Positions 1-8,689 of a stretch of 29,946 nt of DNA are shown here, one piece after another. Source of the stretch: Peptococcaceae bacterium (GTDB taxonomy: Bacteria > Bacillota > Peptococcia > Peptococcales > Peptococcaceae); NCBI GenBank assembly GCA_900756555.1, contig CAAEKP010000144.1, positions 1 through 29,946 of the forward strand, given 5' to 3'. The notes below the pieces were generated by a model that was not told the origin of the DNA, ran no database searches, and saw only the letters and a program-made list of their open reading frames with translations. How positions within the stretch are numbered: the stretch's first letter is position 1; each line of letters opens with the position of its first letter. A program made the translations under genes and the position numbers.

Positions 1-370
1 ACTCCGCAGTGGTTACACTTTTGTTACATTTCGCCGATTTTTTTGTTGAAAATTAAAAAAATTTTCGTGATTTTTCATTTTCAGGCTACAGCACAATAAG
101 TTACGGTAAGAATACACTGCCGCAGGCAACAAAACAATAGAACAAGCTTATTCCTTTACGCAAATAAAAAAGTGTTTATACATTCACCTCTCATGGTGCT
201 TGCATAAACACTTTTTGTTTCCAAAAATCTAACATATCAAATGCTTAAAATAATAAAAAACGATAAATTTTCTAACGCAAACGGTGCGTCGAGGCGCCGC
301 CCCCCACATTGAATCGTCCTGTGTAATCTGCTATCTTTGGCAAAATGTAGCAGACATATATTACTGGATT
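1..370. other. Non-coding stretch, left edge
   Basis: No convincing gene is seen here. The first 160 bases are AT-rich with no clear motif. It holds the terminator at 167-216. A GC-rich patch at about 280-310 contains CGTCGAG and CGCCCC, loosely like the 3-prime half of the palindromic repeats at 22153 and 26033. A 7-bp inverted repeat (TCTGCTA at 327-333, TAGCAGA at 348-354) lies just past the stop of the Fe-ADH gene but has no clear T-run. Confidence 0.6.
167..216. terminator. Intrinsic terminator, usable in both directions
   Basis: A perfect 13-bp stem (AAAAAGTGTTTAT at 167-179 with ATAAACACTTTTT at 204-216) encloses a loop with a small CACC/GGTG hairpin. The A-tract on one side and T-tract on the other allow function on either strand. 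It probably ends the AOR/ferredoxin/Fe-ADH transcript (minus) and possibly a gene left of the window. Confidence 0.8.
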
Positions 371-1570
371 TTACCCTCTCAGGGACAATATAAACCGCTT
401 AAATTCATCTTTGCTCCACACTACGGGCACCGGATAGAGCGGATTGCCTTCTTTATAGGCCCAGTCCACAATCTGATCGATATCGCCTGCTTTAATGTCA
501 GGATAGCGCGGAATGTTCATCTTCTCTTTCATATCCTCAATCCAGCAGAGGAATGCCTCTGCCTTGGCGGCTGTGGTGTTTTCCTCCACTGCAATGCCGC
601 ACACATCGCACAGCTCTGCCAGTTTTTCTTCTGCTGCTAAGCCAAACTGACGCATCACCAGCGGCAACAAGGTGGCCATGGCTAAGCCGTGCGGCGTGCC
701 GTATAAGCCGCTCAATGTATGACCGATGGCGTGTACATAGCCCACTGACCCGCGGGTAAACGCCCGTCCGGCATAAAACGCAGCCCGCTGCATATTCTGC
801 CGCGCCTGCAAATTGCTGCCGTCCTGATAAACCTGATAGAGGTTATCGTAAATCAGCTTCACCGCTTTGCGGCACAATTCACGCTCCAATTTGGTGTTGT
901 AGGTATTATTGGTGTACGCTTCTACTGCATGGCACAGCGCATCCATGCCGGTGGTGGCTGTCACATGGGGCGGCAAGCCCACCGTTAGTTCCGGGTCCAG
1001 CACGGCGTATTTGGGCATCAACGACAAATCGGTAATGGAGGCTTTGTGATGGGTTTTATATTCGGTAATCACCGCCGCAATGGTTGTTTCCGAGCCTGTG
1101 CCTGCTGTAGTCGGCACTGCATAAACAGTTGGAATGGGATGCAGCACCCGCAGCAATCCCTGCATCCGCCGCACCGATTTATGCGGCCGAACAATACGGG
1201 CGCCAATCACTTTGGCGCAATCCATGGCGGAGCCTCCGCCAAAAGCAATCATTGCCTGGCATCGATGCTTACGATACAGCGCTACGCCTTCCTCCACCTG
1301 CACATCCGTAGGATTAGGGGCTACTCCATCATACAGAGCATATTGAATCTGAGCCGCGTCCAATGCTTCCAGCAGGTTGTCCAGCAGATGCAGCTTCATC
1401 AATGTTTTATCGGTCACAATCAGCACCTTTTTATAACCGTTGACTTTAATCATGGCGGGCAGTTCTTTTATTTTGCCTGGGCCTTCCAATAATTTTGGCA
1501 TTGACCAGGGCAGCAGATACATAGCGCCTTTCATCCCTGTCTGAAACAGGCGGCAAAATCTTTTTCCCAT
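371..1570 (-). CDS. Iron-containing alcohol dehydrogenase
   Basis: Group III (Fe-dependent) alcohol dehydrogenase of about 399 residues, expected to interconvert aldehydes and alcohols with NAD(P)H in the cytoplasm. The nucleotide-binding GGGS is at residues 111-114, PTTAGTGSE at about 153-161, and the metal ligands fit D210, H214 (in GMDALCHAVEAY), H280 and H294 (in GHTLSG and PHG contexts), the FucO pattern. I chose the ATG at 1570 because AGAAGGA lies 7 nt upstream; an ATG 27 nt further upstream has no ribosome site. It is last of three genes, 35 nt after the ferredoxin. The pairing with an aldehyde:ferredoxin oxidoreductase suggests that it consumes or supplies that enzyme's aldehyde. The substrate cannot be read from sequence. 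Confidence 0.93.
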   Translation of the reverse strand: MGKRFCRLFQTGMKGAMYLLPWSMPKLLEGPGKIKELPAMIKVNGYKKVLIVTDKTLMKLHLLDNLLEALDAAQIQYALYDGVAPNPTDVQVEEGVALYRKHRCQAMIAFGGGSAMDCAKVIGARIVRPHKSVRRMQGLLRVLHPIPTVYAVPTTAGTGSETTIAAVITEYKTHHKASITDLSLMPKYAVLDPELTVGLPPHVTATTGMDALCHAVEAYTNNTYNTKLERELCRKAVKLIYDNLYQVYQDGSNLQARQNMQRAAFYAGRAFTRGSVGYVHAIGHTLSGLYGTPHGLAMATLLPLVMRQFGLAAEEKLAELCDVCGIAVEENTTAAKAEAFLCWIEDMKEKMNIPRYPDIKAGDIDQIVDWAYKEGNPLYPVPVVWSKDEFKRFILSLRG

Positions 1571-1605
1571 CGTGCAATCCTTCTTTCTGTTTTTCATGTT
1601 GTCTA

Positions 1606-1845
1606 TTATTTTTCAATCATGGCGATTGCTCTGATTGGACACGCTCTGGCACAAATGCCGCAGCCCACACAGCGCTCCGGCTGCGCCAGATAAGCAATGG
1701 TGTGAATGTCACCGTGATATCTGGGTGCCTCAATGCGCAGACAATCCAGCGGGCAGTTTTCCACACACAAGGAGCAGCCTGCACACATGGTTCTGGCAAT
1801 TACAGGTTGTTTTTTCTTTTGTTCTGTCATCTGTGCCTTAATCAT
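1606..1845 (-). CDS. 2[4Fe-4S] ferredoxin-like protein
   Basis: Small protein of about 79 residues with two cluster motifs: C21-x2-C24-x2-C27-x3-C31-P and C59-x2-C62-x2-C65-x3-C69-P, the arrangement of bacterial dicluster ferredoxins. An extra cysteine is at position 35. It has a lysine/glutamine-rich N-terminal extension. The ATG at 1845 is chosen since GAGGTGA lies about 6 nt upstream; it overlaps the AOR stop by 8 nt, indicating translational coupling. Most likely it is the dedicated electron carrier or an iron-sulfur subunit of the upstream AOR. This is inferred from position; a stand-alone electron carrier for another partner is also possible. Confidence 0.9.
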   Translation of the reverse strand: MIKAQMTEQKKKQPVIARTMCAGCSLCVENCPLDCLRIEAPRYHGDIHTIAYLAQPERCVGCGICARACPIRAIAMIEK

Positions 1846-3775
1846 GAGCATTCACCTCAATCTCCAGCTTCTTCAACAGCTTTTTCGTGGGCAATCCTTG
1901 TTTGTTCCAGCCTCTGGCGTGATAATATACTTTTTTCAGCTTTTCCAGCGGTACTTTGGAATCTGGATTATTTTTGTCCTGCAAGGTTTCAGTCAGGCGC
2001 TTTGGCAGCCCATCCTTGCTGGCATCCACACCAAAACGGCGATTCAGCTCCCGCTCCAGGTTATAGCCGCGCTCGCCACAGCGAATGTACTTGCCAAAGG
2101 GCATCTTCATGCCAGTAACGTACTCAAAGGCTCTGGTCTGGTGAAATACAGGCAGATGCAGGTGAGCAATCTGTGGAAATTTATTGATAACGCGCACCAC
2201 GCCGCCGCAGTATGGCAGTATCTGATTGATGAGGCGCGTGTACCAGCTGTTGGGATGCTTTATCAGCAGCGCAGGAAAAAAGGCGTAGCTGGTAAACAGA
2301 CATTGCCCCGTGGCCGAGAGCATCTCCAGCAAATCCTGAAACAGCATGGTTAAATCCGCTTTGCCATGCCAGGTTGTTTGATTGATGGATAAACCCAAGC
2401 CTTCCAGAATCACCAGATAGCCGCCGTTTAAATGACAGCCGCCCCGATTGCTGACCGCATAGCCCAACCCCAGTCCGGCAGCCTGGCGCGGCTCATAAGC
2501 GGCCAGTTCCAATCCTTTGGCGTGCATGGCAAACTCCTTGCCGCCGTATTTTTCCGACAACCGTTTGCTGCCCTGCGCCAGTTCATCGCCAATTCCCTGC
2601 CGATAGGCAATCTGCACAAATAAATCCGACAGACCCTCTGTTTTTGAAAATTCCAGACCATTGTGCCACAGGCCTTTCTCGTTGGCCTCCATGGCATAGG
2701 CAATGGTGTTGGCAGTGGAGATGGTGTCCAGCCCCAATTCGTCCAATTCATAATTCCAGCGTAAAATATCAGACAGATTCCTGTTGCATAAACCACTGCC
2801 CAGCAGTACCAGCGTTTCCAGTTCCGGCCCTTTCACCTGCCTGCCGTCCACATCCACCGTGCGTGCACAGCGGATGGGACAGCTCAGGCAGCCCTTGTTG
2901 ACAATCTGATACTGCTCTGCCAACACTTCGCCGCTGATCTGCTCAAAATCGTCATACTGCCCGGCACTGTAGTTTCTGGTGGACAGCAGTCCTTTCTGCT
3001 GCATTGTCCGAACCAGCCCTGCTGTGCCCAAGCGCGGCAGCTGGCTGCCTGTTAATGGATGATTGCGCAGATAGCGGAACCATTTTCTGTTGTGTTGCAA
3101 CAACTTTTCCGGCTCTGCCACGTTTACTTCCCGATTACCGCTGGCGCACACCGCTTTCAGTTTCATCCAGCCCAGCACTGCGCCCACGCCGCCGCGGCCT
3201 GCCACACGCTCATCGGACACCACGCAGGAGTACAATACCTGATGCTCTCCGCCAGGGCCAATGCAGAGCTTACCGTTTTTGCGCGCATGACCATTGGGCA
3301 GCTGCAATTTTTCATCCAGCGCTGCCTGCGTCTGTGAAGTTGTTAACCCCCACAAATCATCGGCTTCATGAAAAAGAATCTGCTCATTATGTAGTTCCAA
3401 CCATATTGGCGTGTCACTGTGACCGCAAAGAATCAGTCCATCCAGCCCGGCTTTTTTCAGATAATAGCCAAATCTGCCGCCACAGTTGGACGAAGTGACA
3501 TAGCCAGTCTGCGGCGACAGAGTAGAAATATTAAAGCGGCTGGAACTGGGCACGCCAGAGCCGGTCAGCGGCCCGGTAGTAATCACCACCATATTGTCAT
3601 CAGAGAACGCCGTTTCCTGCCCTGTCAGCTTATCGCTCAAAATTTTTGCCGCCAGCATCTTACCGCCAATGTATAACTCCCGCTCCTTGTCCGACAGCGG
3701 ATACTCTGTTATTGCTCTGGTTGTCAGATTCACCTGCAGCAGCTTTCCCATATAACCACCATAATTTGTAGCCAT
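1838..3775 (-). CDS. Aldehyde:ferredoxin oxidoreductase (tungsten-bis-pterin family)
   Basis: About 645 residues, similar in length to archaeal AOR. The family oxidises aldehydes to carboxylic acids (or runs in reverse) with ferredoxin, using a tungsten- or molybdenum-bis-pyranopterin and one [4Fe-4S] cluster. Visible hallmarks are the N-terminal GGYMGKLLQVNLT opening, the cluster motif C296-x2-C299-x3-C303, LDELGLDTIS at about 345-353, KGLELAAYEPR at 420-430, SNRGGCH at 442-448 and the fourth cluster cysteine candidate C492 in ATGQC. The ATG at 3775 has GGAGGTGATACT directly upstream; 24 further in-frame codons are probably not translated. It heads an operon with ferredoxin and Fe-ADH. No oxidoreductase flavin partner is seen. 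The exact AOR subtype is uncertain. Confidence 0.93.
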   Translation of the reverse strand: MATNYGGYMGKLLQVNLTTRAITEYPLSDKERELYIGGKMLAAKILSDKLTGQETAFSDDNMVVITTGPLTGSGVPSSSRFNISTLSPQTGYVTSSNCGGRFGYYLKKAGLDGLILCGHSDTPIWLELHNEQILFHEADDLWGLTTSQTQAALDEKLQLPNGHARKNGKLCIGPGGEHQVLYSCVVSDERVAGRGGVGAVLGWMKLKAVCASGNREVNVAEPEKLLQHNRKWFRYLRNHPLTGSQLPRLGTAGLVRTMQQKGLLSTRNYSAGQYDDFEQISGEVLAEQYQIVNKGCLSCPIRCARTVDVDGRQVKGPELETLVLLGSGLCNRNLSDILRWNYELDELGLDTISTANTIAYAMEANEKGLWHNGLEFSKTEGLSDLFVQIAYRQGIGDELAQGSKRLSEKYGGKEFAMHAKGLELAAYEPRQAAGLGLGYAVSNRGGCHLNGGYLVILEGLGLSINQTTWHGKADLTMLFQDLLEMLSATGQCLFTSYAFFPALLIKHPNSWYTRLINQILPYCGGVVRVINKFPQIAHLHLPVFHQTRAFEYVTGMKMPFGKYIRCGERGYNLERELNRRFGVDASKDGLPKRLTETLQDKNNPDSKVPLEKLKKVYYHARGWNKQGLPTKKLLKKLEIEVNAHD

Positions 3776-3845
3776 AGTATCACCTCCGTAAAAATTCAAG
3801 CTGTTAGTTTTTTCGCCCTGATAAAGGCGTAACCCTGCCTTGAGC

Positions 3846-3851
3846 ATTGTA
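3846..3851 (-). promoter_or_regulatory. Candidate -10 box for the AOR operon
   Basis: On the minus strand the sequence reads TACAAT, just past the guaA terminator and about 70 nt ahead of the AOR start. No good -35 is visible. The terminator upstream means that AOR needs its own promoter, so position supports the call more than the motif does. Confidence 0.35.
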
Positions 3852-3857
3852 CATTGA

Positions 3858-3897
3858 AAAAAGAGCTAACAGACATGGCTACCTGTTAGCTCTTTTT
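3858..3897 (-). terminator. Terminator after guaA
   Basis: A perfect 15-bp stem (AAAAAGAGCTAACAG at 3858-3872, CTGTTAGCTCTTTTT at 3883-3897) around a 10-nt loop, with a U-tract on the minus-strand transcript. It lies 80 nt past the guaA stop and separates the purine genes from the AOR operon. Confidence 0.9.
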
Positions 3898-3975
3898 ATG
3901 AATTATTTTCAGCTATTATCACAAAGGCATCTTGCCTTGTAAAAGCTCATTGTTTCGTTGTTTTTCGCTCTCAAA

Positions 3976-5532
3976 TTATTCAAATTCCACAGTTGCTGGT
4001 GGTTTGCCGGTGCAGTCATACAGCACGCGGTTCACGCCTTTCACTTCGTTGACAATGCGGTTTGTCACTTTTTTTAATACGTCCCAAGGCAGTTCTGCGG
4101 CATCTGCTGTCATAAAGTCGGACGTTTCTACGGCACGCAGAGCGATAGCATAATCGTAAGTGCGGAAGTCGCCCATTACACCTACAGAGCGCATATTGGT
4201 CAATGCGGCAAAGTATTGTGCAATGTTACCAGCCAGGCCAGCCTTATCCACTTCTTCACGGTAAATGGCATCGGCATCCTGTAACAGCTTAACTTTTTCC
4301 TCAGTTACTTCACCAATGATACGGATTGCCAAACCTGGGCCAGGGAATGGCTGCCGATACACCAGATAATCTGGAATACCCAGTTCTAACCCTGCCTTGC
4401 GCACTTCGTCTTTGAACAACAAACGCAACGGCTCAATAATTTCTTTAAAATCTACATAATCCGGCAGGCCGCCTACGTTATGGTGGGATTTAATCACCGC
4501 AGATTTGCCCAGTCCGCTTTCAATCACGTCTGGATAAATGGTGCCCTGAACCAGAAAATCTACCGCGCCAATCTTCTTGGCTTCTTCTTCAAACACGCGG
4601 ATAAATTCTTCGCCGATAATTTTTCGTTTTTCTTCTGGTTCGGTCACGCCAGCCAGTTTGTTATAAAATCTCTGCTGCGCATTCACGCGGATAAAATTCA
4701 AGTCATAAGGGCCATTTGGACCAAATACAGCCTCTACCTCGTCGCCTTCGTTTTTCCGCAGTAAGCCATGATCCACAAACACGCAGGTCAGCTGTTTGCC
4801 CACTGCTTTGGACAACAGCACCGCTGCTACCGATGAATCCACACCGCCGGATAAGGCGCACAGTACTTTCCCGTCGCCTACTTTTTCTTTAATCTGCGCG
4901 ATAGTGGTTTCCACAAAGGAATCCATTTTCCAATCGCCAGAGCAGCCGCACACTTCATACACAAAGTTGGACAGCATCTTCATGCCTTCCTGACTATGCA
5001 TAACTTCCGGGTGGAACTGTGTTGCATACAGTTTGCGTTCCGGCGCTTCCATAGCTGCCACCGGGCACACTGGAGTATGGCCGGTTATCACAAAGCCTTC
5101 CGGCACCTGCGCAATATAGTCTGTATGGCTCATCCAGCAAACCGTTTTTGCCGATACATTCTGAAACAATTTCGACTGCTGATTTACCGCAACCTCGGTG
5201 TGTCCATATTCACTGACTGGCGCAGTTTCTACTTTGCCGCCCAGCATGTGTGCCATCAGCTGTGACCCATAGCAGATACCCAGAATTGGAATACCCAGCT
5301 CAAACACTTCGGCCGCACATTGCGGAGAATCCGCCCCATACACACTGTTTGGTCCGCCTGTAAAGATAATCCCTTTTGGATTTAATGCTTTCAGCTCATC
5401 CAGCGGCATGGTGTACGGATGTACTTCACAATACACATTGCATTCTCTCACTCGTCTGGCAATCAGCTGATTATACTGACCCCCAAAATCCAATACAATA
5501 ATCATTTCATTTTTCACGGAAGATTCCCCCAT
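3976..5532 (-). CDS. guaA: GMP synthase (glutamine-hydrolysing)
   Basis: Converts XMP, glutamine and ATP to GMP, the last step of de novo guanine nucleotide synthesis. The N-terminal class I glutamine amidotransferase domain shows the nucleophile C87 in GICYGSQ and the H174/E176 pair in TQFHPEV. The ATP pyrophosphatase P-loop SGGVDSS is at about 228-234, and the C-terminal dimerisation domain ends in KGVNRVLYDCTGKPPAT. Length (518 residues) is normal. The ATG at 5532 has no good ribosome site; a GTG at 5517 (giving VKNEMIIVLDFGG) is preceded by GGGGGA and may be the true start. It lies 79 nt after hpt on the same strand and probably also has its own promoter. No guanine riboswitch is evident. 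Confidence 0.97.
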   Translation of the reverse strand: MGESSVKNEMIIVLDFGGQYNQLIARRVRECNVYCEVHPYTMPLDELKALNPKGIIFTGGPNSVYGADSPQCAAEVFELGIPILGICYGSQLMAHMLGGKVETAPVSEYGHTEVAVNQQSKLFQNVSAKTVCWMSHTDYIAQVPEGFVITGHTPVCPVAAMEAPERKLYATQFHPEVMHSQEGMKMLSNFVYEVCGCSGDWKMDSFVETTIAQIKEKVGDGKVLCALSGGVDSSVAAVLLSKAVGKQLTCVFVDHGLLRKNEGDEVEAVFGPNGPYDLNFIRVNAQQRFYNKLAGVTEPEEKRKIIGEEFIRVFEEEAKKIGAVDFLVQGTIYPDVIESGLGKSAVIKSHHNVGGLPDYVDFKEIIEPLRLLFKDEVRKAGLELGIPDYLVYRQPFPGPGLAIRIIGEVTEEKVKLLQDADAIYREEVDKAGLAGNIAQYFAALTNMRSVGVMGDFRTYDYAIALRAVETSDFMTADAAELPWDVLKKVTNRIVNEVKGVNRVLYDCTGKPPATVEFE

Positions 5533-5574
5533 CGTCGCGCATTACAGCGCAACTGAGATTTTTTTGGAGTTTTT

Positions 5575-5603
5575 ATTTTACTGCAAATTTCTTCATTAAG
5601 CAA
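5575..5603 (-). promoter_or_regulatory. Candidate sigma-A promoter for guaA
   Basis: Minus strand TTGCTT (5598-5603), 17-nt spacer, TAAAAT (5575-5580). It lies in the hpt-guaA gap, so guaA could be transcribed both from here and by read-through from hpt. A GCGC-x6-GCGC mini-hairpin sits between it and the start codon. Confidence 0.45.
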
Positions 5604-5611
5604 TAGTTTTT

Positions 5612-6148
5612 TTATTTCACTGCCGCAGGATTTATAACGCCCACATAAGGCAGTTGGCGATAGCGCTCATTATAATCCAGCCCATAGCCAATTACAAACG
5701 CATCGGGAATCTCATACCCTACATAATCCGGCTGATAATTTACAGTGCGGCGGGATGGCTTGTCCAGAAACACACAGCTCTTCACCGATTTTGCATTGCG
5801 CTCCTGCAATGTTTTTACCAGCAAACTCATGGTCAGACCCGTATCAAACACATCATCCACCAGCAGCACGTTGCGGCCTGCAACCTCCTGCTTCATATCT
5901 TTTTTGATTTTCACTTCACCGCTGCTCACAGTGCCGCTGCCGTAACTGGAGGCGATGATAGTGTCCATAATAATATCGCCATCCAGCTTGCGCAATAAAT
6001 CAGCCGTGAACGGCATTGCACCAGTCAGAACCGATACCACAATCAGTTCTTCTCCCTGATAATCCTGATTAATCTGCTGCGCCAGTTCCGCTACGCGCTG
6101 CGCAATCTGTTCTTCATTGAATAAAATTTCTTTTACGTCAGGATGCAT
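5612..6148 (-). CDS. hpt: Hypoxanthine phosphoribosyltransferase
   Basis: Purine salvage enzyme that joins hypoxanthine or guanine to PRPP, giving IMP or GMP. The 178-residue length fits bacterial HPRT. The PRPP-binding loop is VLLVDDVFDTGLTM at about 94-107, where the family usually has VEDI(I/V)DTG; the D-D pair and the following DTG are kept. The early segment VVSVLTGAMPF at about 37-47 carries the PPi-loop L-x-G, and the C-terminal part has the GYGLDYNERYRQLPYVG signature of the family. The ATG follows AGAGGAGG closely. The next gene on the strand is guaA, a natural functional partner for GMP supply. Confidence 0.96.
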   Translation of the reverse strand: MHPDVKEILFNEEQIAQRVAELAQQINQDYQGEELIVVSVLTGAMPFTADLLRKLDGDIIMDTIIASSYGSGTVSSGEVKIKKDMKQEVAGRNVLLVDDVFDTGLTMSLLVKTLQERNAKSVKSCVFLDKPSRRTVNYQPDYVGYEIPDAFVIGYGLDYNERYRQLPYVGVINPAAVK

Positions 6149-6204
6149 TTTTTCCTCCTCTATTTTTACAAAAACATCTGAATTATCTACAAAACTATCT
6201 TAAA

Positions 6205-6210
6205 ATTATA
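6205..6210 (-). promoter_or_regulatory. Candidate -10 box for hpt
   Basis: A perfect TATAAT on the minus strand, about 57 nt ahead of the hpt ATG, in an AT-rich stretch. No convincing -35 hexamer is found at 16-18 nt. Confidence 0.45.
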
Positions 6211-6254
6211 GCATATCTTATTACAATTTTACAGAAAAACTTGCACAGCAAACA

Positions 6255-6292
6255 GGGACAATCACACGATTATTCTTTCGTGCAACTGCCCC
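6255..6292 (-). terminator. Stem-loop after the 6299-7000 gene
   Basis: A 14-bp stem (6255-6268 with 6279-6292) is continuous only in the minus-strand RNA, where four differences become G-U pairs; on the plus strand these would be A-C mismatches. This asymmetry points to function in the minus transcript, ending the gene 6 nt upstream. The T-run after it is delayed, so termination strength is uncertain. Confidence 0.55.
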
Positions 6293-6298
6293 TCTGTG

Positions 6299-7000
6299 TT
6301 ATACCGGCGCTTTGATTTCTTCCACCGGCGTTTCCCAATCAAACTGCACCTCTAACTTGAGCTGTTCTGCGCTGCCCTCCTGATGGCTGGCAATCACTTC
6401 TGCTTGTTGTAAACGATGCTGCTTATCAATCCATACTGTATAGTAAAATTCATTCCACACAGAGGCCAGAAAAGTATTGTCACCACTGGCCCTCACTTGA
6501 AACTTACGGCACCTCACACCTTCCACTTTTTCTTTGTCCAACTCGGTAATCTCAGCCGCAGCATTGTACATCAAGCAGCCCAGCGGATTGATTTCCTGCA
6601 GCAATCGCTCTGTCGCCTCAGCATTCTGCCCTTCCATGCGCATCCAGCTGCCGTTGACAATATCCTGCCGATAAAAATTATCCTCAATCTGATACACATC
6701 CACCTGACTGTCCACTACATCTACTGTACCAAACAAATGCACATTCGCGCCATTTTTCTGCCCCTGCAGGCTGCTGATTACCTGCTCCTGCCCATCGGTT
6801 ACCCGCGTAACTCGACTGATATAACTGTATGACGGCGCTTCCACCGAATACATCAGCGCTTCGCCCACTACCTGCTCCGGCGGTGTGCGCCATTCTTTCC
6901 AATACTCCATACCGGCGGATATGCCGCAGGCGCCGATAAACAACAAAATCATTACCAGCAGCGCGTATTTAATATGTCCGCCCAACCAACTTTTTGCCAT
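6299..7000 (-). CDS. Membrane-anchored or lipoprotein of unknown function
   Basis: 233 residues, not recognised as a named family. The N-terminus has a short positive start, a hydrophobic segment at about 12-29 (YALLVMILLFIGACGISAG) and a lipobox-like I-G-A-C with C25, so it is either a lipoprotein or a single-pass anchored extracytoplasmic protein. The remainder is polar, rich in beta-prone segments and acidic residues, and reminiscent of LolA/LppX-type lipoprotein-binding or lipid-binding folds; that is a guess from pattern only. GGAGG sits about 9 nt before the ATG. It stands alone between hpt and a divergent MATE gene, with its own terminator-like hairpin. Confidence 0.75.
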   Translation of the reverse strand: MAKSWLGGHIKYALLVMILLFIGACGISAGMEYWKEWRTPPEQVVGEALMYSVEAPSYSYISRVTRVTDGQEQVISSLQGQKNGANVHLFGTVDVVDSQVDVYQIEDNFYRQDIVNGSWMRMEGQNAEATERLLQEINPLGCLMYNAAAEITELDKEKVEGVRCRKFQVRASGDNTFLASVWNEFYYTVWIDKQHRLQQAEVIASHQEGSAEQLKLEVQFDWETPVEEIKAPV

Positions 7001-7231
7001 CGTTGCAACCTCCCTGCCGTTTCTTCTATGTTTTTATATGTATGATGCCAGGCATCTTTCTATGTTTCCTTTTGCCGCAAAATCAAAGAATTGCGCAAAA
7101 ACATATCACACGCTCCAATGGGATTACTCATCCAGAAAACGCTACGATTACAATTTGTTAAGCGCACAATCGACCAAGGATGTCAGAAAAGACTGATAAA
7201 AAATATTTTTGTAAAATTTTTGATACAGACA

Positions 7232-7261
7232 TTGCATTATTTTTCACAAAAGGATTATAAT
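7232..7261 (+). promoter_or_regulatory. Candidate sigma-A promoter for the MATE gene
   Basis: TTGCAT (7232-7237), 18-nt spacer, TATAAT (7256-7261), 37 nt before the ATG. The remaining part of the roughly 300-nt gap from 7001 is AT-rich and shows nothing else recognisable. Confidence 0.6.
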
Positions 7262-7298
7262 AAACTCCCGTAATATTGTACAAAGGAGTGTATCCGCT

Positions 7299-8675
7299 AT
7301 GATTCAGGATATGACCGCAGGCAAGCCCTGGAAAATGATTTTGGGCTTCTCTATTCCACTGCTGATTGGGAACCTATTTCAGCAACTATATAATATGGCC
7401 GACTCGGTAATTGTAGGGCGCATGGTTGGGATGCAGGCATTAGCTGCCCTGGGCGCCACTGGCGCTATCTTCTTTCTGGTTATCGGCTCCGTTATGGGGC
7501 TCACCACTGGTTTCTCCATTATCACAGCGCAACGCTTTGGCGCTGGTGACGAAGAAGGTGTGCGCCGCTCTGTGGCTATGTCCATCCTGCTGAGCATCTT
7601 CTTCACCGTTGTGCTGACCATCCTCAGCGTAGCTACAGCACGCCCGTTGTTGCAGATAATGAACACGCCTGCTGATATTTTTGACGATGCCTGGCTCTAT
7701 ATTGTCATCATTTACGCCGGATTAGGTGCCGCCATGTATTATAATCTGGTCGCCAACATTCTGCGCGCATTGGGAGATGGCAAAACGCCTCTTTACTTTT
7801 TAATTCTTTCCTCCATTTTGAATATTGCCTTAGATATTTACCTGATTGGCAGTTTTCACATGGGAGTGGCCGGCGCCGGGCTGGCTACCGTAATTGCCCA
7901 GCTGGTTTCTGCAATTGGCTGTACCTGTTATGTGGCGCGCAAATTCCCAATTTTGCACATGAAAGCAGAACATTTTCACTGGGATAACAAAAATGCCAAA
8001 GCCCATCTGCGAGTAGGTGTGCCGATGGCTATCCAGTTTGCAATCACGGCAGTCGGCGTTATGGTGATGCAGGCTGCGCTAAACAACTTCGGCTCCGTTG
8101 CCATTGCCGGATTTACCGCCGCCAATAAAGTGGAAACACTGGTTACTCAGCCCTTCATGGCCATCGGGATTACTATGGCTACTTACTGTGGACAAAATCG
8201 TGGCGCCCGCAAGATGGACCGCATTCGGCAGGGCATCCGCGTAGCCCTGGCCATCAGCTGCGGCGCAGTTATACTGGCCGCGTTGCTTAATGTGTGGGGA
8301 GGACGTTTCTTTACAGAATTATTCATCACGGATAAACGGGATTTCGATAATGCGTTGCACTATGCACAACAATATCTTAACGTCATTGCTGTTTTTTACA
8401 TTACGTTAGCTGTGCTGCACGTATTCCGCAACAGTTTGCAGGGAATGGGAGAAGCTGCCGTACCTGTTTTTGGCGGCGTAATGGAGCTGGTGGCCCGCGT
8501 GATTGTATCGTTACTGCTGCCTGCTAAGCTGGGGTATCTGGGCGTTTGCCTGGCCTCTCCTGCCGCCTGGATTGCAGCTGATATTCCCCTGCTGCTGCGA
8601 TATTATTTTAAGATGAAAAAAGATGCGCCGATTCACAAACACATCAAAACATTAGAGCAAAAACAATGCGGATAA
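7299..8675 (+). CDS. MATE family efflux transporter
   Basis: 458-residue integral membrane protein with about 12 hydrophobic segments. It matches the MATE (multidrug and toxic compound extrusion) pattern: an opening KPWKMILGFSIPLLIGNLFQQLYNMADSVIVGR, a repeat of this organisation in the second half (HLRVGVPMAIQFAITAVGVMVMQ), and GxxxxIxAFTAANKVE-like and QNRGA-like motifs (CGQNRGARKMDRIRQG). The family exchanges H+ or Na+ for cationic drugs or metabolites at the cytoplasmic membrane. AAAGGAG lies 10 nt before the ATG. It is the only gene in its transcript and ends at a shared terminator facing a convergent radical SAM gene. The substrate cannot be inferred. Confidence 0.95.
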   Translation: MIQDMTAGKPWKMILGFSIPLLIGNLFQQLYNMADSVIVGRMVGMQALAALGATGAIFFLVIGSVMGLTTGFSIITAQRFGAGDEEGVRRSVAMSILLSIFFTVVLTILSVATARPLLQIMNTPADIFDDAWLYIVIIYAGLGAAMYYNLVANILRALGDGKTPLYFLILSSILNIALDIYLIGSFHMGVAGAGLATVIAQLVSAIGCTCYVARKFPILHMKAEHFHWDNKNAKAHLRVGVPMAIQFAITAVGVMVMQAALNNFGSVAIAGFTAANKVETLVTQPFMAIGITMATYCGQNRGARKMDRIRQGIRVALAISCGAVILAALLNVWGGRFFTELFITDKRDFDNALHYAQQYLNVIAVFYITLAVLHVFRNSLQGMGEAAVPVFGGVMELVARVIVSLLLPAKLGYLGVCLASPAAWIAADIPLLLRYYFKMKKDAPIHKHIKTLEQKQCG

Positions 8676-8689
8676 CAAAATCCGCAAAC

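Noticed and set aside
1733..2353. Open frame of 206 codons on the plus strand inside the AOR and ferredoxin genes
   Set aside because: It is antisense to conserved AOR motifs and shows no family signature or ribosome site.
3776..3857. Possible molybdenum/tungsten cofactor riboswitch before AOR
   Set aside because: The leader is only about 70 nt and has just a 4-bp hairpin; it is too short and simple for that riboswitch class.
5533..5611. Purine riboswitch before guaA
   Set aside because: No three-way junction or conserved purine-aptamer loops can be drawn; only a small GCGC hairpin is present.
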